Shown here: one piece after another, positions 41,883-52,256 of the stretch | How the letters are laid out: each line of letters opens with the position of its first letter | Position numbering within the stretch: the stretch's first letter is position 1 | Source: Smallanthus sonchifolius | Taxonomy: Eukaryota > Streptophyta > Magnoliopsida > Asterales > Asteraceae | Assembly (NCBI GenBank): GCA_023525975.1 | Contig: CM042032.1 | Location: 18,482,001 to 18,546,000 of the forward strand | Length of the DNA: 64,000 nucleotides | Direction: 5' to 3' | Made by a program: the position numbers and the translations under genes | The notes under the pieces: generated by a model | The model's database searches: none | What the model was told of the DNA's origin: nothing | What the model saw: the letters and a program-made list of their open reading frames with translations, nothing else

Positions 41883-44800
41883 CTCGTGCAGGGACATCCG
41901 AAAGGTGCTATCTCTAATCGTTGGTATGTTGATAGTGGATGCTCCTGGCATATCATAGGTAACATGGCCCTGCTTCAAGATGTAAGACCATTCAGAGGCG
42001 GCTATGTGGCCTTTGCAGGCGAGAAGGGTGGGAGTATTACTTGTCAAGGCATAGTTTCAAATGGTTGTGTCAGCTTCGACAACGTCAACTACTGCGAGCC
42101 GCTAAAGCATAACCTGTTAAGTGTTTCTCAGATGTGCGACAAGGAGTACTCCGTTATGTTTGACAAATCTGAATGCTTGATTCTCAAACATGGTTTTGAA
42201 GTTCCTGAAGACTGGATTTTGATACGAGCACCAAGGATAAACGACACTTATCAGATTGATATGAGCGTGGCAAAAACCACCTCATCAGTTGCTACTTGTT
42301 TGCTTACTAAAGCGACAAAGCATGACCCTATCTTGTGGCATAGGAAACTCAGACAAATTTCTTATCGTAAATTGAATCATCTTGTCCGAAACAGTTTGGT
42401 AACCGATGTTCCTAAGCTGAGATTTGCCATTGCAGATGACTGTATGCCTTATAAAAAGGGCAAACAGCAACGGAAGTCTCACAAGCCCAAGCTCCAAAAC
42501 TCCATCGATACCCCTTTGGAGCTATTACATATGGATCTGTTTGGCCCCATAAGTATCAGGAGTATTGGAGGTAAGTCATACTGTCTAGTTGTAACTAATG
42601 ATTTCTCACGTTTTTCTTGGGTGCATTTTTTTGGTACAAAGGACGAGACTACTGACATTCTTCAATACCTGATCCTGAGCTTGGAATCTCTTTGCAAGTT
42701 GAAGGTTAGAAAAATAAGGAGTGATAACGGAACTGAATTCAAGAATAATTTGATGGAACTTTTCTGTCTCAAGAAGGGAATCCGTCACGAATTTAGTGCC
42801 CCGTACACACCTCAGCAGAATGGAGTTGCAGAACGGAAGAACAGAACCTTGATTGAGACTGCAAGGATAATGTTGTCAGATGCAAAGCTTCCTGTCACTT
42901 TCTGGGCAGAAGCAGTAAATACAACTTGTCACGTTTTGAACAGACTTCTGGTTGTGAAGAGGCACAACAAGACTTTCTATGAGTTAATCAACAATAAACC
43001 TCCAAATATTGACTACTTAGTTCCTTTTGGCAGTCCCTGTTCCTTATTGCTACAATACAAAGACCGCAAGTCTAAGTTTCATGCAAAAGCGGTGGAAGGC
43101 ATCTTCTTAGGATATGTTGCCAACTCGCCTAGCAAGAGAGTGTACAATATAGGAACTCGTACTGTCGCGGAATGGTTCGAAGTGGATTGCAGTAAACACA
43201 ACATTCCACTAGAACCAACTGGTCCAGCTTGGGGTTTTGATTATGATGCGCTATTCAAGTCTTTCAACCTTCCTGATTTGTCTGCCGATGTTGCCGCAAA
43301 TGTGTATGATTTCTTTGGTGGTAGTGATGACTCCAGTTTCTCAACCCGTGTAACTGTACCTATTGTAACTCCTGATTCTAATGCTGCATCTGCATCTGGA
43401 ACTCATGACAGTGATGATGTTGATGTTGTCCATGTTGATGGAAATGACGCTCAAGCTAATCCTAACACTCGTGTAGGAAATGAAGCTCCAGTTGATCCAA
43501 TCAACATTGAATCATCATCTTCTAGATCACAGGATATGGGGCAGTTGAGTACGGACCTCGATTCAGAAATTCAAGAACCGCAAATACCAGTGACGAGAGT
43601 GCATAAGAATCATCCATTTGACAACATTATTGGTGATCCTCACGCCGGTGTTCAGACTCGTCATAGAACCATTGCTGAGAAAACTGGTTTGTACTCTGAG
43701 ATACTTGACACCGGTGTCATGGAAACATGTTTACATGTTGTATTCGTGTCCCAGTTAGAGCCGAAGAATGTGAAGGAGGCTCTCGCTGACAATTGCTGGA
43801 TTGAGGCGATGCAAGATGAATTGTCTCAATTCCAAAAGTTGCATGTGTGGGATTTGGTTGACTTACCAAGAAGCGTACAACCAATTAGAACCAGATGGGT
43901 GTTCAAGTGCAAAACGAATGATCGTCATGTCGTAGTGAAGAATAAGCAAGGTTGGTTGTTCAAGGATTTTATCAACAAGAGGGCTTGGATTACACTGAAG
44001 CATATGCCCCGGTTGCTAGACTTGAGGCCATTCCACTGTTTCTAGCTTATGCCTCCTATGTTGGCTTCAAGGTCTATCAACATGATGTGAAGAGTGCTTT
44101 CCTATATGGAAAAGTTCATGAAGAGGTCTATGTCACTCATCCTCCCGGCTTTAAAGATTTGCATAATATCAATAAAGTGTATAAGCTCGACAAAGCACTT
44201 TATGGTCTTCATCAAGCACCTCGGGCATGGTATTAGACGTTATCAAAATATCTACTGTCAAATGGTTTTGACCGTGGACAGATTGACTCGACCTTCTTCA
44301 TTCGGAAAGTAGGAGGTGATATTCTTCTTGTACAAGTGTATGTCGATGACATTATCTTTGGGTCTACAAATGAAGAGATGTGTAGGAATTCGAACAGGTG
44401 ATGAAGTCCAAGTTTGAGATGAGCAACATGGGTGAATTGTCATTCTTCCTGGGTTTGCAAGTCAGTCAAAGAGAGGATGGCATCTATCTAAATCAAACTA
44501 AGTATGTGCAGGACATCTTGTCAAAATACAAGATGAATGATAGCAGTACTTATGGCACACCTATCCCTGTCAATCACGGTTTACATCCAGAAAAAGATGG
44601 AAAGGATGTGGATTGCAAATTATACTATGGGATGATCGGATCTCTTATGTATCTTACAGCTTCAAGGCCCGATATAATGTTTGCTGTATGCTTATACTCA
44701 AGGTTTCACTCACAACCGAAGGAGTCTCATATGATAGCTGTCAAGAGGATATTCAAATACTTGAAGGGGAAACCCCAATTGGGTCTTTGGTACTCAAAGC

Positions 44801-45282
44801 AACAATCATTTGATCTCAAAGCCTATACTGATTCAGACTATGGCGGTTGTAACCTTGATAGAATGTCAACTTCAGATGGATGTCAATTCTTGAGAGACAG
44901 GATGGTTTCCTGGCGGTGTAAGAAACAGTCAACGGGTTCTGTCTCAACATGTGAAGCAGAGTACATTGCTGCAGCGAGCGGTTGTTCTCAGATATTGTGG
45001 ATTCAGCAGCAATTGAGAGACTACGGCTTAAACTTCACTAGAACTCCACTGTTCATTGACAACAATGCCACCATGTCCATCACAAACAACCCGGTGAAAC
45101 ATTCCAAAACTAAACATATTGAAATTCGCCACCATTTCATCCGTGATTGTGCTAAAAAGCATCTTATTGAACTTGTAAAGGTTCACACGGATGACAACTT
45201 TGCTGACCTTTTCACTAAGGCGTTTGATCGAACCTGGTTTGAACATCTTGTCAACATGATAGGAATGTTCAATGCAGAGTGA
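41883..45282 (+). pseudogene. A2 pol: protease, integrase, RT, RNase H
   Basis: It opens after a TGA (41880-41882), in the +1 frame relative to gag. The domains are the protease WYVDSG (about 41922) and the GAG-pre-integrase/zinc region near 42335-42480, where the second Cys of CxxC is Tyr (CMPYKKGK). The integrase keeps Asp (HMDLFGP), Asp (RSDNGTEF) and Glu (NGVAERKN). The RT has YVDDIIFGSTN (44339-44371). RNase H has YTDSDYGG, CEAEYIAA and the KHSKTKHIEIR block. Damage: frameshift near 43945-43955, TAG at 44234-44236, frameshift near 44385-44397. The enzymes mature the particle, copy the RNA and integrate the DNA. The stop is TGA at 45280-45282. Confidence 0.93.
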
Positions 45283-46600
45283 AAACTTATTTTTCTTAAA
45301 TCAATTCAATTCATGAATGTTAAATTTTATTTCTTTTAAATTTTCTGTATAGTTCTTTTAGTTTTCAAATATTTTAAAAAAAAAATCCAAACAAAATAGA
45401 AAATGGAGAAAATTTCAAAGTTATTTGAGAAAAGAGGAAATGATAGGACATCAATAATGATCTAAACGTCATAGACTGCACATATGGGAAATGATTGCAT
45501 CATGGTTACTTGAACGTTTAAATTGTTGTGTTCTTAATCTGCTTATTTACAAGTAATTTGAATTGTCATTAGGCTGTAAGCATCTTTGAATCATTAGTAG
45601 TGTGGAAATTAAATCAATACTACAACTGTGATTTGAACCCATGTTTGCTAGTGTGTGTGCGTAAAAGAATGCAAAAGATCACTATCAGATACAGGATGTT
45701 AGATTTTGGCAATTATTTTCTTCTGAGACCAGTTTCAGGATAGGTCGTTAGCACAATTAATGCGGTTCATCTCACTGCCCATACTCACAAGTATGCAATG
45801 AGAGATTGAATCAAGACATGTCTTTACATCAACCGTTGAGCGTGTATTCACCCTTGAATCACTCCTGATTCATTGAATTCAAATCCAGATAAAAATTGGA
45901 TTCCCTTACCTAAATACTCAAACACCATATTCATTATCCTGAATCATCATACCGTTATTCACTGAAGAAATCGCATGAAACCTTATGGATCTTATGATTC
46001 TGAATTTTATGATTCCTGATAATCCTTATGGATTATGTTTGATTTTTCCTATGCTAATTGATGTAGCCTTATTCTGGAAATTTAGAAAATCATTGGAAAA
46101 ATCTTAGATGCCTTCAGATAGTGCAATTTACATTCCTGTAGCATAACAGTGGGGTACACGTTGTATATCTTAAAATTAATATATTAACACACAAGAAAGT
46201 GATACAAAGATGCTTATGGTTTCAAATCTTATAATATTGCCAACTTGAATTACTTGTTTATGTGCTTATTATGTATGAATAAATAGTAATCCATGACATG
46301 ATCCCATATTCTTTGATGTTTATCTTGTATCGTTTTTGCTATAGTTTAGCCTGATATGATCCTCTACTCATGTCTTTGAACAAAAATAGTGTGTGTGAAT
46401 ATGTGTATATCGTTACTATGAAAAGATCAAAAAGATTTTAAGTTTGTGTACAGTTCAAATTCCATTCAGAAAAACCAAAAATATTTGTGTTTAACCTTCG
46501 TGAATAGACTTTGAATCCTCTTGATTGAATATGCTTATCATGTTCGTTATTTGACTTGACAATCTTCATAATTTGAGTTGAAATTTGTGCAACACAAGGG
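45283..46600 (+). other. Conserved non-coding pol-ORF3 spacer of A2
   Basis: No coding capacity, yet blocks at 45540-45870 and 46075-46251 align with the B1 spacer (61640-61310 and 61110-60945, minus strand). Examples are TAGTAGTGTG, ACAACTGTGATTT, CTATCAGAT, GATAGTGCA, GGGTACACG and GTTTCAAAT, in the same order. Such conservation between families with very different LTRs suggests a function in cis or as RNA. Confidence 0.65.
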
Positions 46601-46605
46601 TTTCT

Positions 46606-46814
46606 GCGCACTTGTCAAGTGCGCAGGAATTAAACCTTGCGTACTTGTAATTACGCACGAATTAAACTTTGCGTACTTTTAAGTACGCAAGAATTAAACC
46701 TTGCATACTTGTAAGTACACAAGACTTAAGCCTTGTGTACTTGCAATGTATGCACGAATTAAGTCTTGCGCACTTGTTAAGTACGCAAGACCAAATTGTG
46801 TGGGGTATATATAC
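46606..46814 (+). promoter_or_regulatory. Internal promoter-like module before A2 ORF3
   Basis: A GCGCACTTGTCAAGTGCGC palindrome (46606-46624) and several GCGTACTTNTAAGTACGC-type units run to 46790, followed by GTATATATAC at 46805-46814. This is the same array-then-TATA order as in the A2 LTR, placed about 760 bp before the ORF3 ATG. Promoter function is inferred. Confidence 0.55.
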
Positions 46815-46958
46815 GAGACTTAGAATTATTTCCGGATTTTATCTCATTTCAAACCTCTTTGACACTGTTGTACCCGCTTCATATTTCCTCGAATCTTTGT
46901 GCGATTCCAAACATCTTTTCGTCTCGTTCATTGTTCGTCTTCATTTAACAATCATTTG

Positions 46959-47566
46959 GTGAGAATCTCAGTCCATTCCATCCATTAAATCTCTAGTTAT
47001 TGACAGATTCTTTGAACTCTCGAACCGAGGGTCTTGATAGTGAAACTTTGACCGATTTTGGATGTTCTTGATGAAAATTAAGACAAAAAAGTAGTTTTAA
47101 GTCACTAATCGAAGCTTCTTGACAACTAAATTGTCTTTAACAGGGTTTTATTTTTATTTTGACCCCTTGTTTGACCGTAGGTTACCGTCGGAGCATGGCT
47201 AGGTCAAAATCGACTGGTTTAGCAACTCATTGTTGTTGATAGTGGTTCCATAGGTCATAAACATGTATTTCAACCTTGTGGTGACCCCATTCCACAGCAA
47301 TAGAATACAACTATTGAATGTTTGGAGTTTGAAATTTGGCTAAGTGCAGGTTCCTACGCACTTAACAAGTACGCAAGAAGTAATTCATGCATACTTGCTA
47401 AGTATGCAAGAATTAACCCCCGCACACTTGCTGATGCAGGAAGGTCACTTCTGAAAAATTTCTAAGTCTGAAATTCAGTTCATTGTGTAATTGCTATATC
47501 AAGTCATGTTTGATCCATTCCAATGATGCTTCTTGTTCTTATTGTGTTTATTGTTTGTTTTTGCAG
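46959..47566 (+). other. Candidate intron upstream of A2 ORF3
   Basis: The donor ATTTG|GTGAGAATC is at 46959. The acceptor, preceded by a long T-rich tract ending TTGTTTGTTTTTGCAG, ends at 47566. The ORF3 ATG follows 2 bp later (47569). A second group of palindromes (about 47354-47445) lies inside. B1 has the same arrangement at 60067-59616. Confidence 0.55.
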
Positions 47567-47568
47567 TG

Positions 47569-50500
47569 ATGGCTCGTGCATTTACCAGCGAATTCAATCT
47601 GCTGGCTCTAACACAACCCGAGTGGAAGGGTGCTGCACTTCAATATAGGGAGATAGTTTCATTTCCTAAACCGCTCGAAGATCAGCTATGCCATCTCTGC
47701 TGATCCTATTGTCTCAAGACCATATCTAGAGCAATTCTGGGAAACTGCTGATCACGACTATACAGTAACCCCAAACGTCATTAGGGCTACTGTAGCAGGT
47801 CATGATATTGCTATTTCTGAAGACACCATCAGACGAGTACTATAGTTTAGGGACTTATCAACTGATCCGATGACTTACCCTGACTACTTCGTTGATGGAT
47901 GCTGGAGACAAAGGATGGGGTATGTTGGTACCATGGACTACTCCTCGTATAAGAAGATGTAGGTACTTGATTAGTGGCGTTACTTCACGCACGTCATGAT
48001 CATGTGCCTGTCTGCTAGAAAGGCAGGCAAGGATGCCATGGGGCATGACTTGGCAGCTGCAATGGTTGGCCTCTCTCTTAACAAGGGTTACAACTTTTCA
48101 AAGTATATCTACAAGTCTATCACCGATCAGATCAATGCTACTGATAGGTTTAGATTTCTATTATACCTGTGGTTCATGCAACTGTTGATTAATGATGTTG
48201 TACCCAATCTACCTCAGATTAGAGAGAGACTACAAGTCAAACGGGTGGACAAGAGAGTGTTTGCACAATTTCTAAACCAGGCAGTGTAGAACCTACCCCT
48301 AAGCACACTCCTCTCTTTGGCCACCTAATAAATGAAGCATATGTGGCCCCTGCTGAGTTCAGATGGTATGGTGCAGAGTCTGAGCCTGAACTCAGTGAAC
48401 ACAGTGATGCACACCAGGAAGAAGAGGAAGTTGAACCTGAAGATGATATGTCTGACGATGAAATAGACGAAGAACAGGGAGTTGGAGGTGCTGAAGATTC
48501 TGACTCAGAAAAGACCGAGTCAGATTCATCTGATTCTGATGATGCACCATCCCAGGCACACCCAAAAAGATTGACGAAGGTGACCCTTCCCGAGTCATCT
48601 TCCAAGAGAAAGAGACAAGCGACTAGCAGTGAATACGAGCCCGATTTTGATTCGGACGCTGCTATACAGAGACGCAAAAGAGAAAGTATAAATAAGCAAC
48701 GGGGGGATAGGCCGGACCAAGCTATCCTTCGTGAGATAGAAGTCAGTGCTCAGAGGCAAGAACGTGTACCAGTTGTATGTACTGATTCCACTTCTACATC
48801 ACCTTCACAAGAGCTTTATAGGCAACAGCGGAGGAGGCCACGTGTAACACCTGATGTGGCTACCACTGCTATCACAGAGGAGGTTCCTGTGATAGTGTCC
48901 CTCCCTGTGCAATCTGTTCAAGTGGCTGTGACAACTCCTATTCTAATCAAGTCTGTCACCATCAACCCTACCACCATCCAAACAACCACCATCCCTACCT
49001 CAATTCTCACAACCACTCTTCAACACATCATTGAATCATTTCCTGAGTTAGATTTTACTCATGGATTTGATTTTGATGAAATCTTCACATTCCCAACTCA
49101 TCAAGCAGAAGCATCATCTTCCAGGGGACCGGATCCTCGTGATACCCGGATCACTACCCTAAAGACTCAAGTCGCTAGTCTTCTCGAAACGCTACGGAAA
49201 TCGAGAGAAGAATCTGACAAACTATAGGAGCAGATTAAGTCTCTGATTGATGAGGTAGCCATACTAAAGAAACAACGAGCGGCTGATGACAAGCAGCGTT
49301 TAGAGCATCACACTATGGTGAAACTGGTCTGTGATATGGCCAAGACGCTTGCTGCTCAGGGGGAGAGGTTGAAGGAGCTGTTGGAAAAGCAACCACCTAA
49401 GCCTAGCAGTGAGGAGGCTTGTCACTTAGTTGATCTAACTAAGGCTGATGATCAGGACAAGGATCCTGAAGCCGGACCGAGTGGAAGTGAGAAGAAATCA
49501 TTGGCTTTGGCGATTGTTCACATTTCTGCCGTGTCTATGGCTGAGGGGGAGTCAACTCATAGTGAAGGTGGAGGTGATGCTTCGGGTGGTAATAAATGAA
49601 AGTCGGTGGCTGACGTTTTGAAAGATATATCTGACGATGTGTCGGATGATATGATCCTATTCTTAGAGCCAGACTATTCCAAAGAAGCACAGATCGAAGC
49701 TCTCTGCAATCTGGAAGAGGGAGAGATCAACTCTGGTGACGACAGGGATGAGGAAGATGATGATGTTGTAATCGAAGTTCCCAAGGGCGACGGGGAAGGA
49801 GAGTATGAGTTTGAAGATGGAGAGATTTCCGAAGTTCCATCCTTTGAAACTCATCTTGACACAGTTATAGTCGAGCCTGCTAGTATTGTTGAGGCGTCGA
49901 CTGATGCCTCCCCTGCCGACCCTACACCTGTGGATCCAGAGTCACAGAAACACAAACATATGCCTGGAAAGTTCATCGAAGGATCCGGCTCCTGTCTGGC
50001 AAAATATATCAATCATAGACAAACATGGAGCAACATGGATGATCTTAGCTGTGAGGTTCGAGGAGGATAAGATGTTGTTTGCAATCAAGCGAGCTGGGGG
50101 GGTTTAATACTTGAAACCAACCAGCGAATCTTTCAACTCCTTGCCAAGATATGACCTCATGAACCTAACAAACCGAGAGCTGCTGGGTCACTCAAATCAT
50201 GCAGTAGCGATGGGTTTGTGGCAGGTTCTACATCGAGAGGTAAGATCTGGGAAGTTCGAAATGTTTAAGCCTCAAGTGCCCAAGCGAGTCAGGGACAAGA
50301 ACGTTAGACATCCTGTGACTCATAAAAGCTTAAAGAAACTGGTATACAAGCCAGTGCCATGTGAAACCAAGATTCTCCTGAGCAAGTTATCTCAGGATAT
50401 CCTCGGTAACATATGGTACTGGTACATAGATCCTAAAACGGGCGAGGCAGTGGTGATTGGAAAGGTGTGGTCCGAGAGTGGAAGCTTAGTGCCAAGGGAA

Positions 50501-50686
50501 ATGATAAGAGTTTTTGATTAAGTCTGCTGCATAAACTTTTCTATGAAAGATCTGGAGGCGCTAGCTGACAAGTACTGCATGTACACGGACGAGTGGACGA
50601 AGTTCCTTGCTTCTAAATATGACAAGGTGATCAAGTTCTGCCTTGATTACTAGAAGAAGATGGAAGCTAAAGCTGGGGAGCAGTGA
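47569..50686 (+). pseudogene. A2 ORF3 (env-position protein), broken
   Basis: It starts MARAFTSEFNLLALTQPEW. The N-terminal domain, about 230 residues, is shared with B1 (ISADP..., QFWET, FTHVMIMCLSARKAG, KRVDKRVF). Acidic Ser/Glu-rich stretches and a coiled-coil-like part (49130-49400) follow. The C-terminal domain (LFAIKRAGGV, FNSLPRYDL, YWYIDPKTGEA) lies at 50070-50520. Frame breaks occur near 47670 and 48275 and around 50040-50070. Stops lie at about 47845, 47960, 49225-49227, 49597-49599, 50105-50107, 50519-50521 and 50651. The full length would be about 1040 residues. No signal peptide or membrane segment is evident, so the envelope label for such ORFs is not supported by sequence here. 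Confidence 0.8.
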
Positions 50687-50713
50687 AGACCGAAGACAAT
50701 CCAGAGCTGTTGT

Positions 50714-50723
50714 CAAGGGGGAG
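50714..50723 (+). other. A2 polypurine tract
   Basis: CAAGGGGGAG, 2 bp before the 3' LTR. The same tract, reversed, is in B1 (56490-56500) and inside the A1 5' LTR. Confidence 0.9.
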
Positions 50724-50725
50724 TT

Positions 50726-51237
50726 TGTTGAAGCACTTTTGTATGACAAACACTATGGATATTGTCTTAGCTTTGGTACTTGTCTTGTATGTATTAGTCT
50801 TTGTATGTTAGTGCCTGTACATATTAGTTATCGAGTTGTAATTTCTAATGTATGTACTAGTCGTCTGTTTTCTCTAAGTGTTTTGCGCACTTAGCATGTG
50901 CACAGGAATTACTTCCTGCGTACTTAGCAAGTACGCAAGAATACTCTGCGTACTTGTTAAGTACGCAGGAACAATTTTCCTTGCGCACTTGTTAAGTGCG
51001 CAGAGATCAGGTCTATTATAAATAGGCTAGGTTAACAGAAGTTATGTACGCAAGAATTTTGCATTAAGTTGTATTCTCTCTGTAACCTTAAAGTTTATAA
51101 TAGTCGGAGTTTGAAAGTGATTTCGTTGTCGGTTTACTTTGTGTTACTTGATTGTCCACCTAGTCACGAACATTCTGCACCCGGTCTGATTAGTCACACA
51201 CCCACACGTAATGATCCGAGACACCCGATGACCTACA
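50726..51237 (+). repeat. A2 3' LTR (512 bp)
   Basis: It runs from TGTTGAAGCAC to GATGACCTACA. The palindrome array lies at 50885-51002 (four units) and TATAAATAG at 51017-51025. It is followed by the target duplication AGAGT. Confidence 0.95.
50885..51025 (+). promoter_or_regulatory. A2 3' LTR palindrome array and TATA box
   Basis: Units include GCGTACTTAGCAAGTACGC, GCGTACTTGTTAAGTACGC and GCGCACTTGTTAAGTGCGC. The first unit (GCGCACTTAGCATGTGCAC) is degraded. The last two are fused into one hybrid in the 5' LTR. Confidence 0.75.
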
Positions 51238-51242
51238 AGAGT

Positions 51243-52183
51243 AATCCTATAGAACATACAAACTCTTGCGCGAGAGTGTAACACAATGGAACAAACTAAT
51301 GAACATTTCACATCCCTTTAACTAAGAGCTTGGAATAGGAGAAAAAGTATAGGGAACATACAAAGTAAATTATCATTACGGGTGCACATGTAATCATAAT
51401 TTGCAGTGCATGCGAACTCTAGTGAGTCTTACTGTCTGCGCTAATGTTAATGATTAATCCGTATTCCTAATCTAAATTCCTAGTCACTCGATTAATGATC
51501 GGACCTTAACAATTTGGGCTCCTCGATTAGATATTCACGTAACATTCTCGCAGTTCTGGAGGAACAACCGAAATTCAAACTGGATCTAACCAGCCCTTGG
51601 TGGATCTTGAGCAACGGAGGTTTTCACTCACCCATTTCTACTTGTTAATTCGTATCCATAGAAGTGTGACTTGCCACAAAAACTTCATGTTGACTCTTAC
51701 AACGATCAACACTTGCAGTAATTGCACAATTATTGTTGGATATCATGACATAATCTCAGGGTCTATCTTACAATTCGGTATCACTACTTAAAGTTTGCAT
51801 CGGAAGTGCTATGCACTAACTTCTTTAATGGGATGGAAAATTATTCTGACTTTCTTACACGTGACACCTATAAGGTACTATGGAAACCCGACTTGAGAAC
51901 AAGTGGATAATCTTACATCCTTTTGAGCTTAAACTTCCCCAAGGATCATTATGTTGGCTGAGTCTCTGATCTCAGACCATAGGAGAAACATGTTTACATC
52001 TTTTACTCATAGTATTCTACAGTTAGAGAGCTCTAGAGCACCTATTGTTAGGAAATGACTTCTTTACACACGCTCAGGGAAAATACAAAACTTTGACATT
52101 TAACACTCATTACCTCAGTTTCATGACTTAAACCCTGCGCTAAGGACTGTAAGACTACGACCGATATGACTGATATACGAAAT
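51243..52183. other. Unassigned flank right of A2
   Basis: About 940 bp of low-copy-looking DNA without a recognised gene. It was contiguous with 35283 before A2 inserted. A frame near 51800-51900 (NFFNGMENYSDFLTRD) is protein-like but broken by stops. I cannot place it. Confidence 0.35.
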
Positions 52184-52256
52184 TGTTGAAGCATGTTTGT
52201 GTGACAAACACTCTAGATATTTTCTTAGCTTTTGTACTTGTCTTGTATGTATTAGT
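52184..52256 (+). repeat. A-family LTR tip (A3), cut by a T LTR
   Basis: The first 73 bp (TGTTGAAGCATG ... GTATTAGT) match the start of the A2 LTR. The rest of this insertion is presumably on the far side of the nested elements that follow, beyond the window. Confidence 0.85.

Larger units (their letters stand above)
35289..51237 (+). mobile_element. A2: complete Sirevirus-like Ty1/copia element with ORF3
   Basis: 15.9 kb including the 2.5-kb solo LTR S2. The order is LTR, primer site, leader, gag, pol (protease, integrase, RT, RNase H), a 2.3-kb spacer, ORF3, purine tract, LTR. Integrase before RT marks Ty1/copia. A large element with a long gag and a third ORF in env position is the Sirevirus plan. 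Ends and 5-bp target duplication are perfect. All three ORFs carry stops or frameshifts. It belongs to the same family as A1 and the LTR tip at 52184-52256. I recognise none of its proteins as belonging to a host gene. Confidence 0.93.

Noticed and set aside
48237..48677. Antisense Ser-rich frame under A2 ORF3
   Set aside because: Shadow of the acidic Asp/Glu-Ser codons on the sense strand.
49606..50070. ORF3 as a true envelope glycoprotein
   Set aside because: No signal peptide, no hydrophobic fusion or membrane segment and no glycoprotein-like Cys pattern; env-like is positional only.
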